DNA of 10,763 nt from Pelagibacterales bacterium SAG-MED38 (GTDB taxonomy: Bacteria > Pseudomonadota > Alphaproteobacteria > Pelagibacterales > Pelagibacteraceae). Positions 1 to 6,429 of this stretch are shown here, one piece after another (positions within the stretch are counted from its first letter, which is position 1; each line of letters opens with the position of its first letter). The notes beneath the pieces are model-generated. The model was not told the origin of the DNA. It did no database searches and was given only the letters and a program-made list of their open reading frames with translations. Made by a program: the position numbers and the translations under genes. The DNA lies in the NCBI GenBank assembly GCA_014653585.1, contig JACWEH010000019.1, positions 1-10,763 on the forward strand. The letters run 5' to 3'.

Positions 1-559
1 TAATATCAGCGCCATTTAAATTTGCTGCACTCATCGCTCTTTGGCAAATATCGCCAGGTTGCTGGCCTTCGATTATTGGAAGAGTTAAAATATTATTTTG
101 TTCACCTAAAGATTTTAATTGCTCTTGAGCAGCTGGTCTATAAATATCTAAACTGACCATCATTACTTTCTTTTTTTTTATGTTTTCTAAATATCTTGCA
201 AGTTTAGCCGTTGTGGTGGTTTTACCAGAACCTTGCAGCCCAACCAACATCATTGGCACTGGTGGAACTGCGTTTAAATTTACATCATTATTTTTTTCAC
301 CTAAGAGATTAACTAATTCATCATAAACAATCTTTACCACCATGTCTCCAGGAGATGTTGATCTAATAATTTCTTGACCTAAGGCTTTTGGTTTAACTTT
401 TTCAATAAAATCTTTAGCAACCTCAAGGGACACATCGGCTTCTAGTAAGGCTTGTCTTATACCTCTCAAACCTTCATCAACCTGATTTTCGTCAAGTGAT
501 GGAGCTTTTTTCAAAGAGGAAAAAACTTCCTCAAATTTATTTGTTAAATTTTCAAACAT
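1..559 (-). CDS. ffh: Signal recognition particle protein Ffh (SRP54), N-terminal part, cut by window edge
   Basis: Ffh is the GTPase of the signal recognition particle; with 4.5S RNA it binds signal sequences of nascent membrane proteins and docks with FtsY. The first 186 codons are visible. The start reads MFENLTNKFEEVF, the usual N-terminus of Ffh. Residues 1-90 form the four-helix N domain (ALLEADVSLEVAKDF near 37-51). The G domain begins near 100, with the P-loop GLQGSGKTTTTAKL at 107-120 and the G2/insertion-box motif DIYRPAAQEQL at 138-148. The DTAGR and TKLD motifs and the methionine-rich M domain lie beyond the edge. The ATG at 559-557 is chosen because it gives the canonical N-terminus. 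Its only Shine-Dalgarno-like sequence is UGGGUG at 573-568, inside the candidate leader RNA. The gene is divergent from dapF-ftsY. Family assignment is certain; only the remaining length is unknown. Confidence 0.97.
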   Translation of the reverse strand, partial: MFENLTNKFEEVFSSLKKAPSLDENQVDEGLRGIRQALLEADVSLEVAKDFIEKVKPKALGQEIIRSTSPGDMVVKIVYDELVNLLGEKNNDVNLNAVPPVPMMLVGLQGSGKTTTTAKLARYLENIKKKKVMMVSLDIYRPAAQEQLKSLGEQNNILTLPIIEGQQPGDICQRAMSAANLNGADI

Positions 560-563
560 ATTT

Positions 564-660
564 ATTACACCCAGCAGTAATTGCACTAGTGGGCGAACCC
601 TCGCTGACTAGTGTCGATCTCTTTGTTTCCAAAGACACCGCAAATTTAATGTTTTTGCGG
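564..660 (-). ncRNA. Candidate structured leader RNA of ffh (ffh motif-like)
   Basis: This element lies directly upstream of ffh and reads in the same direction. About 47% of bases 568-660 are G or C, standing out from AT-rich surroundings. Reading the minus strand 5' to 3', three hairpins can be drawn. The first is CCGCAAA (660-654) with TTTGCGG (644-638). The second is GTGTC (638-634) with GACAC (615-611), enclosing TTTG-GAAA-CAAA and a six-base bulge GAGATC. The third is CACTAGT (613-607) with ACTAGTG (590-584), enclosing GGG-TTCG-CCC and a six-base bulge CAGCGA. Helices two and three compete for bases 613-611. Meyer and colleagues (2009) reported a candidate cis-regulatory RNA upstream of the SRP protein gene in Ca. 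Pelagibacter ubique; location and GC contrast fit that element. I could not compare it with the published consensus. It lacks the conserved 4.5S domain IV sequence, so it is probably not the SRP RNA itself. Confidence 0.72.
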
Positions 661-680
661 AAACTGCCACAAAATATAAT
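652..680 (+). promoter_or_regulatory. Possible dapF-ftsY promoter
   Basis: A perfect TATAAT stands at 675-680, about 40 bases before the dapF start. A weak -35-like TTTTTG at 652-657 gives a 17-base spacer. Transcription from here would leave a leader of roughly 34 bases with no evident ribosome binding site. In such AT-rich DNA a -10 match alone is weak evidence. Confidence 0.35.
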
Positions 681-700
681 AGAGGTTCAAAAAGTCAATA
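673..700 (-). promoter_or_regulatory. Possible ffh leader promoter
   Basis: On the minus strand, TATTGA (700-695) and TATATT (678-673) are separated by 16 bases. TTGACT at 698-693 is a better -35 match, but its spacer is only 14 bases. Either way transcription would begin just upstream of the first hairpin of the candidate leader RNA. The site overlaps the proposed dapF promoter on the other strand, so the two could interfere. Evidence is sequence resemblance only. Confidence 0.3.
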
Positions 701-720
701 AATAAGTTAAATAACTATAT

Positions 721-1545
721 ATGGACTTCAAAGCTTTTAAAATGGATGGATTAGGTAATGACTTTGTTATTATTGATAATAGACAAAAAATTACCAATTT
801 AACAAAAGATCAGATGATTAAAATTTGTGATAGAAATTTTATCGGCTGTGATCAACTAATATTTATTGAGCCAGATAGTTCCGCTGATGCAAGTTTGAGA
901 TTTTTTAATTCAGATGGAGGGGAATCTGGAGCATGTGGGAATGGAACAAGATGTGTTGCAGATTTAATTTCAAAAGAGAGAAGTAGTAATTTTATAGTTT
1001 TAAATACATTATCAGGAAAATTAAAATCTGAAATTTTGGAAAAAAAAATTGTTATAACTGAAATCGGTAAAGCAAAATTAAAATGGAACGAAATACCTTT
1101 GTCAAAAGAGATAGATACAAAAAATTTAAATATGAAAATTATTGACAAAAATAATAATGAGCATTTAGGTGGAACAGCAATTAATATTGGTAACCCACAC
1201 ATTGTTTTTTTTGTAAAAAACATTGAACATTTTAATATTGAAAAAATAGGTCCTAAGATAGAAAATCATGAAATCTTCCCAGAAAAATGTAACGTAACAA
1301 TTGCACAAATTTTTAATAAAAATTTGATCAAAGTAAAAGTTTGGGAAAGAGGAGCTGGTCTTACTAAAGCCTGTGGAACTGCAGCGTGTGCTACTGCATA
1401 TGCTGGTAAATTAAATAATCTTACAGAAAATAAAACTGATATAGAATTTTCAACTGGAAAATTATCAATTTTTATAGACGAAAATGACTCTATCCATATG
1501 AAAGGACCTGTTTCAGAAATTGAAGAAATAAATATAAAATTATAA
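721..1545 (+). CDS. dapF: Diaminopimelate epimerase
   Basis: DapF interconverts LL- and meso-diaminopimelate in the cytoplasm, supplying meso-DAP for lysine and peptidoglycan. It is a PLP-independent two-cysteine racemase. Both catalytic cysteines are visible: Cys72 in ACGNGTRC (71-78) and Cys218 in GAGLTKACGTAACA (211-224). Other substrate-binding landmarks are NSDGG at 63-67, IGNPH at 156-160 and the ER pair at 209-210. The start MDFKAFKMDGLGNDFVIID is the family N-terminus (MxFxKMxGLGNDFvviD), so the ATG is secure although no Shine-Dalgarno sequence precedes it. The length of 274 residues is normal. It is the first gene of a two-gene unit: its TAA stop shares one base with the ftsY ATG (TAATG), which suggests translational coupling. 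Many alphaproteobacteria carry a MiaB-like methylthiotransferase gene between dapF and ftsY; it is absent here. Confidence 0.97.
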   Translation: MDFKAFKMDGLGNDFVIIDNRQKITNLTKDQMIKICDRNFIGCDQLIFIEPDSSADASLRFFNSDGGESGACGNGTRCVADLISKERSSNFIVLNTLSGKLKSEILEKKIVITEIGKAKLKWNEIPLSKEIDTKNLNMKIIDKNNNEHLGGTAINIGNPHIVFFVKNIEHFNIEKIGPKIENHEIFPEKCNVTIAQIFNKNLIKVKVWERGAGLTKACGTAACATAYAGKLNNLTENKTDIEFSTGKLSIFIDENDSIHMKGPVSEIEEINIKL

Positions 1546-2462
1546 TGGGAATCTTCGATAAATTTAAAATAGGATTTAAAAAAAGTGCATCAGCTTTCAC
1601 TTCCGGACTTAAAGAAATAATTGTTAAAAAGGAAATTGATGACGAAAATTTGAACAGAATCGAAGAATTTTTAATTCTATCAGATGTGGGGGTTGAGGCT
1701 GCATCTGAAATAAAAGAAATAATTTCTAAAAAAAAAATTGATCCAAATAAAGATTTATCTGAGGAAATAAATACTATTTTAAAAGAATATATAATTTCTT
1801 TGATGGAACCTTTAGAAAATAAATCTTTTTTTGAAAAAAAAGAGGAGCTCAACGCAACCTTAATTTCAGGTGTGAACGGTGTTGGTAAAACAACAACTAT
1901 AGGAAAAATAGGAAAAATATTGAAGACCAACGGCAATAAAGTTGTATTTGCAGCCTCAGATACTTTTCGTGCCGCTGCAATTGAACAATTAGAAAATTGG
2001 TCAAATAAAGTAGGAGTACAAATTATAAAATCGTCTCAAGGAGCCGATCCAGCCTCGGTCGCTTTTAAAGCGGTGGATGAGGCTATAAAAAATAATTTTA
2101 ACCAAGTTTTAATAGATACTGCTGGTAGACTTCAAAATAAAAAAAATTTAATGGAAGAATATAAAAAGATTGCAAATGTCACAAAAAAAATTGATCCCAA
2201 CGCGCCTCATAACGTTATTCTAGTTTTAGATGCAACTTCAGGACAAAATGTGTTAAGTCAAGTGGAAGAATTTAATAAAATTATCCCTATAACAGGTATA
2301 GTTATGACAAAATTAGATGGCACAGCTAAAGGTGGAATTTTGCTAGCCTTAGCAAAAAAATATGCAATTCCTATTATTGCACTTGGCTTAGGTGAAAAAG
2401 AAGACGATTTACAGTTATTTGAAGCAAGGAAATTTGCTGAGGCTTTTACTCAAATTAATTAA
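1545..2462 (+). CDS. ftsY: Signal recognition particle receptor FtsY
   Basis: FtsY is the membrane-associated GTPase that receives the Ffh-4.5S RNA-ribosome complex and hands it to the Sec translocon. Residues 1-95 form the N domain with a basic, amphipathic start (GIFDKFKIGFKKSASAF) suited to membrane contact. The G domain follows: G1 GVNGVGKTTTIGK at 109-121, G2 DTFRAAAIEQL at 139-149, G3 DTAGR at 191-195, G4 TKLDGTAKGG at 255-264, and the C-terminal GLGEKEDDLQLF near 281-292. At 305 residues it lacks the long acidic A domain of the E. coli protein; compact forms are common in alphaproteobacteria. The ATG overlaps the dapF stop. The 3' end overlaps the convergent secreted-protein gene by eight bases, and no terminator hairpin is visible between them. 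Assignment as FtsY rather than Ffh rests on DTFRAAAIEQL and the lack of an M domain. Confidence 0.97.
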   Translation: MGIFDKFKIGFKKSASAFTSGLKEIIVKKEIDDENLNRIEEFLILSDVGVEAASEIKEIISKKKIDPNKDLSEEINTILKEYIISLMEPLENKSFFEKKEELNATLISGVNGVGKTTTIGKIGKILKTNGNKVVFAASDTFRAAAIEQLENWSNKVGVQIIKSSQGADPASVAFKAVDEAIKNNFNQVLIDTAGRLQNKKNLMEEYKKIANVTKKIDPNAPHNVILVLDATSGQNVLSQVEEFNKIIPITGIVMTKLDGTAKGGILLALAKKYAIPIIALGLGEKEDDLQLFEARKFAEAFTQIN

Positions 2463-3018
2463 TTAAATTGCTAGAAATCAAAGGTTTATAAATATTACAC
2501 TTATAATTATCATCAAATTTATAATGACCACAATCTTTAGAAAATGAAGAGATTATAAAATCAAATTTACCAGTTGTAGGATAAAGTTCTAGTTTTTTAC
2601 TAGTGATATCGTATTTAAAATTAGCATTTAAACTTTTCACAGCACTAATCATTACTAATGTTTTGTCATCTTTTAATAAATAATAAGCAAAATCATCTGG
2701 AAATACCGGAAAATCATATTCTTGTAAAAAATATTTTGCTTTTGAAGGAAACCACTCATAAGAAATTAAAGGTGAAGAAGACTTTGTTAAATGATTATAT
2801 ATATAAAGATCTTTTGGATAATCATTTATATAATTATTATTTTCGCCTCTAGCTAAAATAGATTTTTCTCTTCCTTTAAAATATAAACTAAACTCTTTGT
2901 TGTGTGAGTCCATATGATCTATGTGAAATAAATCATCTGGCTCAAAAAAATCATCTTGTGAATAAGCATTCGCAATAAAAATAAATATTGCAATGAATAA
3001 AAAAGATAATCTTTTCAT
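2455..3018 (-). CDS. Secreted protein of unknown function
   Basis: I do not recognise this 187-residue protein. It begins with a clear Sec signal peptide: MKR, a hydrophobic core LSFLFIAIFIFIA, and a likely cleavage site near residues 18-20 (ANAYS), followed by the acidic stretch QDDFFEPDD. The mature part is hydrophilic and rich in aromatic residues (Tyr, Phe), Lys and Asp. It has only two cysteines (Cys163 and Cys174), 11 residues apart near the C-terminus, which could form a disulfide in the periplasm. No lipobox or membrane segment follows. Short beta-like stretches (KEFSLYFKGREKSIL, KLELYPTTGKFDFI) suggest a small beta-rich domain. It is the last gene of the leftward block, 49 bases after the alpha/beta hydrolase, and converges on ftsY with an eight-base overlap of coding ends. 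Secretion is well supported; function is unknown. Confidence 0.8.
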   Translation of the reverse strand: MKRLSFLFIAIFIFIANAYSQDDFFEPDDLFHIDHMDSHNKEFSLYFKGREKSILARGENNNYINDYPKDLYIYNHLTKSSSPLISYEWFPSKAKYFLQEYDFPVFPDDFAYYLLKDDKTLVMISAVKSLNANFKYDITSKKLELYPTTGKFDFIISSFSKDCGHYKFDDNYKCNIYKPLISSNLIN

Positions 3019-3067
3019 TATTTTTTAATAAAATTAAATTCTGAGTTATATTTGTTTAGATTGTGGC

Positions 3068-3886
3068 TTAATTTAAACTTTTGAGAAACGAATCAAGAGC
3101 TTTAACAAGGTTTTCATCATACTCCATCATATGATTGTCATGTTTTGTGAAATAAGAATATTTTGGTTCATTTGCTTTTTCATACATTTTTTTTCCCATA
3201 AAAAATGGAACTATTTGGTCAGCCTCACCATGCATTATTAGAATTGGAATTTTTATATTTTGAATTTTACTTTTATTATCAAATTTATCTTTCAATAATA
3301 AACTTACGGGTATGTATGGATAAAACATTTTTGCTGCATCAATCATAGAAGTAAAAGGAGTTTCCAGCACAATGCCAGCAAAATTTTTATTTTGTGACAA
3401 ATGAGTTGCAACCCCGGTACCTAACGATTCCCCATAAATAATAATGTTTGTCTCTTTTACGCCTTTGCCAGTTAGCCAATTGATTGCACTTCTTCCATCT
3501 TCATAAAGACCTTTTTCAGATGGTTTACCTTTATTACCACTGAACCCTCTCCAGGCAATTATTAAAAAGTTGACATCCATTTTATGGAAATGGTTCAATT
3601 TATGAATTCTATTACCAAGAGAGCCAGCATTTCCATGAAAAAATAAAACTGTTTTATATTTTTGTAAGTCTTTTTCATGAAGCCATCCCAATAATTCAAT
3701 ATTATCCTCCGTGTTAATTTTTACTTTTTCAATAGGAACTGATATTTGATCATCAGAATAGTTATTTTCGTTCGGGTGATATAATAAATTTCTCTGATAA
3801 AAATATAAAAAAACTAAGATTAAAAAGTAAACAAAAATAATTATTTGAAAAAATAACAACAAACTATTCCTAAACTTTTTTAACAT
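3068..3886 (-). CDS. Membrane-anchored alpha/beta hydrolase (BEM46/ABHD13-like)
   Basis: This is a serine hydrolase of the alpha/beta-hydrolase superfamily, 272 residues long, probably anchored in the inner membrane by one N-terminal segment (about 9-30, LLLFFQIIIFVYFLILVFLY). The usual landmarks are in order: the oxyanion-hole motif HGNAGS at 84-89, the nucleophile elbow YGESLGTGVA at 151-160 with Ser154, Asp223 in HGEADQIVP (219-227), and a C-terminal histidine, probably His252 in KHDNHMM (248-254). The pattern HGNAG followed by GxSLG is typical of the BEM46/ABHD13-like group, whose bacterial substrates are mostly unknown; an esterase or peptidase role cannot be told apart. The ATG lies inside the last codons of the EamA gene (17-base overlap) and within an A12 run, with no clear Shine-Dalgarno sequence, so translation probably depends on coupling to the upstream gene. 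Confidence 0.88.
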   Translation of the reverse strand: MLKKFRNSLLLFFQIIIFVYFLILVFLYFYQRNLLYHPNENNYSDDQISVPIEKVKINTEDNIELLGWLHEKDLQKYKTVLFFHGNAGSLGNRIHKLNHFHKMDVNFLIIAWRGFSGNKGKPSEKGLYEDGRSAINWLTGKGVKETNIIIYGESLGTGVATHLSQNKNFAGIVLETPFTSMIDAAKMFYPYIPVSLLLKDKFDNKSKIQNIKIPILIMHGEADQIVPFFMGKKMYEKANEPKYSYFTKHDNHMMEYDENLVKALDSFLKSLN

Positions 3887-4775
3887 TTTTTTTTTTTGCT
3901 AAGTATATGCCAAAAAACACTAGGATTGTTCCAATGAAATGATAATTTTCAAATTGTTCATTAAATAAAAAATACCCATAAATTGCTCCATAAACTGTAA
4001 AAACATAAAGAGTAAATCCTGTTAAAGACGCACCTAATTTTTTTTGAGCAACTGTATAAAGTGTAAAAGCTATTATTCCTGGTGAGATAGCAGCAAAAAT
4101 TACCCAGAAGTAAAATTCAGGTATAAAAGCGGTTTGTTTATAAAATATTTCTTCACCAATATAAAATGGTAATAAACTTAACGCTCCAAAAAAAGATATT
4201 AATGTAAATCTCTCAAAAATTTTTAATTCTGAATTCCAGTAAAATAAATAAATAGAATATAATGCCCATCCAATTGCAGCAGCCAACATCCATAAATCAC
4301 CAATTGTAAATTGTAAATTAATTAGTAAATTTAGATCTCCTTTTATAATGATTGTAAAAACACCTATCAAACAAGCAATTAATCCAACTATTTTTGTGGA
4401 ATTTATTTTTTCATGAAAAAAAAAGTATGAAATCAAAATTATAAACACAGGCGATGATGTATAAATAATTCCCATATTTGTTACTGTTGTAGTTTCACCA
4501 GCTAAAAATGGAAAGGCTCCACACACTCCACATCCCATTGAGCCTAAAAAAAATAATTTTTTGTATTCCTTTTTAATAATTTTAAAATTTTTCTTTAATG
4601 TTACATAAGTAAAAGGTAATAATATTAAAAAAACTAGTGTCCATCTCCAAAAAGCTAATGATATTGGGGGCACAAACTCAACGCCACCTCTAGCTACAAC
4701 AAGATTACTCGCCATAAAAATTGGCTGAATAAATAACAAGGAAAAAGAAAAAAAATTTTTTTTCGAGTTATTCAA
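3870..4775 (-). CDS. EamA/DMT-family permease
   Basis: This is an inner-membrane permease of the drug/metabolite transporter superfamily with two EamA repeats (about 11-145 and 158-294) and some ten predicted membrane helices in 301 residues, the family's usual size. Each repeat ends with the characteristic short hydrophilic turn, FFFHEKI at 118-124 and FLFNEQF at 269-275. Members mostly export amino acids, metabolites or drugs; the substrate here cannot be deduced. The start is a TTG at 4775: no ATG lies between it and an in-frame upstream stop, and beginning at the next methionine (Met21) would remove much of the first helix. It starts 11 bases after the stop of the 58-residue membrane protein, and its 3' end overlaps the hydrolase. 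An A8T8 tract sits at codons 4-9, and an A12 run near its end encodes KKK. Both are prone to slippage. Confidence 0.9.
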   Translation of the reverse strand: MNNSKKNFFSFSLLFIQPIFMASNLVVARGGVEFVPPISLAFWRWTLVFLILLPFTYVTLKKNFKIIKKEYKKLFFLGSMGCGVCGAFPFLAGETTTVTNMGIIYTSSPVFIILISYFFFHEKINSTKIVGLIACLIGVFTIIIKGDLNLLINLQFTIGDLWMLAAAIGWALYSIYLFYWNSELKIFERFTLISFFGALSLLPFYIGEEIFYKQTAFIPEFYFWVIFAAISPGIIAFTLYTVAQKKLGASLTGFTLYVFTVYGAIYGYFLFNEQFENYHFIGTILVFFGIYLAKKKNVKKV

Positions 4776-4786
4776 TTTACGACAAA

Positions 4787-4963
4787 TTAGCTTTTATCAA
4801 AAAAGGCTTCGTAAATCATCATTATGATAGCAGCAGCCATTAAAATATAAACTGGCAATACATCGAGAAAACCTATCATCATTGATTTGGTAAGCGTTGT
4901 TGCCAACCCAATCAAAAAGAAAACAGCAAACGACAAACCTATAATTGTTGTTATTTTATTCAT
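4787..4963 (-). CDS. Small two-helix membrane protein, 58 residues
   Basis: A short gene fills the interval between the amidase and EamA genes. It encodes 58 residues starting MNKITTIIGLSFAVFF and ending EAFFDKS, with two hydrophobic segments (about 4-25 and 30-52) joined by a short turn KSMMIGF. A good ribosome binding site, AGGAA (4975-4971), lies seven bases before the ATG and inside the last codons of the amidase gene; the ATG itself is four bases after the amidase stop. The stop TAA is 11 bases from the TTG of the EamA gene, so nearly every base of the interval is used. I do not recognise the family. Position suggests a partner or accessory protein of the neighbouring transporters, but that is inference. 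Real coding is supported by the spacing, the ribosome binding site and the coherent amphipathic pattern. Confidence 0.75.
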   Translation of the reverse strand: MNKITTIIGLSFAVFFLIGLATTLTKSMMIGFLDVLPVYILMAAAIIMMIYEAFFDKS

Positions 4964-4967
4964 AAAA

Positions 4968-6296
4968 TTATTCCTGACATTCTTTCTCTAACCATTTGGC
5001 AACGCCTAAAAATCTATGATCGTCATACTTATTGCCAATTAACTGAACACCTAATGGTAAATTATTTTCTCCCTCAAGTAAAGGTAGTGAAATACATGGT
5101 GTTCCAAGATAAGACCAAACTTTATTAAATTCGGCTGTACCAGTGCTTTTCAAGCCTTTAGGGGCAACACCAGGGCTAGATGGGGATAATACTCCATGGT
5201 AATCTTCAAATACCTCTTCATAAGACTCGTAACTTCTTTTCATGAAATCAATCGCTTCAGCATATTCTTTTGCAGTATACTTGTTCCCATTTGAGATGGC
5301 ATCAAGCATATATTTAGAAAGTTTTTTTTTATACTTTTTATAATAAACTGAAAAATTATTAGCTAAATCTGTTTCGTGAATAATCTGATGATATTTATGT
5401 ATATCCTTAAAATACGATGGAGTATCAAAGATCTCAATATTTTTTTTAAAAGATTTAATAAAATACTCAAAAGACTCTCTTGATTTTTTATCAATTATTT
5501 TCCAATGATCAGTTTTATAAAAAATAAACTTAGGCTCAAATATTGGACCTTTTTTTGTTTCTGATAAAATATTTTCTGTTGAATAGTGAATTGTAGCTGG
5601 GTCATACTTATCTTTTTTAATCAACACTTTCGCTAGCATAGCTACGTCTTCAACCTTACGACCAAACATACCAATTTGGTCTAAATTATATGATGTTCTC
5701 AAAACTCCATTTCTTGAAATAAGTCCATAACTTGGTTTGTAACCAACAACTCCACAATAAGATGCTGGTCTAATTACAGATCCACCTGTCTGAGAGCCAA
5801 CAGAAGCTGGTGCCATAAAGGCAGCAACAGAAGCAGCCGATCCACTTGATGAACCTCCTGGTGTTCTACTTTTATCATGTGGATTTGTGGTTGGTGGTGG
5901 GCCCAAATAAGCAAGTTCTGAAGTTGCTGTTTTGCCCATAACAATTGCTCCTGATGAATGAAGCAAATCAATTATTTCAGCGTTTTGAGAATAAGATTTA
6001 CCTTTTCTAATTACAGTCCCACATTCAGTTGGCATATCAACTGTTCCAATTATATCTTTAACTGCTATCGGTACTCCATGAAGAAGTCCTGTAGGTTTGC
6101 CGGCTTTTCTGTGTTCATCTGCTTCAGTTGCTTTTTCTAATAAAACCTTTCTATCAAAATGTGCCCAGGCTTTTACATCTTTATCAAACTTTTTTATTCT
6201 CTCTATATATGTTTCGCAAACCTCAACTGATGTAACTTGACCGCTCTTTATTTTTTCACTTAATTCTTCTAAGCTTAAAGAGAATATGTCTGTCAT
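4968..6296 (-). CDS. Amidase (amidase-signature family)
   Basis: This enzyme of 442 residues hydrolyses a carboxamide, releasing ammonia and an acid, and acts in the cytoplasm (no signal peptide). The Ser-cisSer-Lys triad is complete: Lys80 in PIAVKDIIG, cis-Ser149 in PGGSSSGSAAS, and nucleophile Ser173 in GSQTGGSVIRPA. The 24-residue distance between the two serines matches GatA and FAAH. The conserved YCGVVGYKPSYGLISR follows at 180-195. It could be confused with GatA, but the shorter length, the TRAP neighbourhood and the absence of gatB or gatC argue for a catabolic amidase. The start is six bases downstream of the shifted-frame stop of dctM, so the two are probably cotranscribed. The natural substrate is unknown; the neighbouring uptake system hints at an amide or ureido compound brought in by TRAP, or simply at nitrogen recovery. 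Confidence 0.92.
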   Translation of the reverse strand: MTDIFSLSLEELSEKIKSGQVTSVEVCETYIERIKKFDKDVKAWAHFDRKVLLEKATEADEHRKAGKPTGLLHGVPIAVKDIIGTVDMPTECGTVIRKGKSYSQNAEIIDLLHSSGAIVMGKTATSELAYLGPPPTTNPHDKSRTPGGSSSGSAASVAAFMAPASVGSQTGGSVIRPASYCGVVGYKPSYGLISRNGVLRTSYNLDQIGMFGRKVEDVAMLAKVLIKKDKYDPATIHYSTENILSETKKGPIFEPKFIFYKTDHWKIIDKKSRESFEYFIKSFKKNIEIFDTPSYFKDIHKYHQIIHETDLANNFSVYYKKYKKKLSKYMLDAISNGNKYTAKEYAEAIDFMKRSYESYEEVFEDYHGVLSPSSPGVAPKGLKSTGTAEFNKVWSYLGTPCISLPLLEGENNLPLGVQLIGNKYDDHRFLGVAKWLEKECQE

Positions 6297-6302
6297 TCAA
6301 AG

Positions 6303-6429
6303 TTAATTAGCAAATAAAGTCTCAGGCAACCAAAGTGCTATTCCTGGAAACAAATACATTAAAACCATTGCTAAAATTACAATTCCCAAAAACGGCATTA
6401 TACCACTAAATATTTGCATCAATTCAACA
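6303..6429 (-). pseudogene. dctM: Out-of-frame C-terminal segment of dctM
   Basis: Downstream of the dctM stop at 6426-6424, another frame continues with a typical DctM C-terminus: VELMQIFSGIMPFLG, a hydrophobic helix (IVILAMVLMYLF), then PGIALWLPETLF and stop TAA at 6305-6303. The junction is an A7 run on the minus strand (6436-6430). Removing one A changes TCA AAA AAA TGT TGA to TCA AAA AAT GTT GAA and joins both parts into one 453-residue protein. The tail has no start codon context of its own. It keeps a good family sequence and its stop is six bases from the amidase ATG, so the break is either very recent, a sequencing error, or bypassed during expression. Confidence 0.85.

Noticed and set aside
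584..613. tRNA T-arm-like GGGTTCGCCC
   Set aside because: No acceptor stem, anticodon arm or CCA around it; the loop is four bases, not seven.
564..660. 4.5S (SRP) RNA
   Set aside because: The conserved domain IV sequence with the GGAAGGAAGCAG-type core is absent on both strands; the GGAA within the second hairpin is not in that context.
496..705. Open frame of 69 codons on the plus strand
   Set aside because: It crosses the ffh start and the structured leader, has no family signal, and overlaps features that explain the sequence better.
852..1223. Open frame of 123 codons opposite dapF
   Set aside because: Antisense shadow; dapF is complete with both catalytic cysteines, and the opposite frame has low-complexity hydrophobic composition typical of AT-rich shadows.
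1490..1936. Open frame of 148 codons opposite the dapF/ftsY junction
   Set aside because: Antisense shadow of two well-supported genes, with no recognisable domain.
4968..6296. GatA of the tRNA-dependent amidotransferase
   Set aside because: Shorter than typical GatA, no gatB/gatC nearby and TRAP neighbours; a general amidase is more likely.
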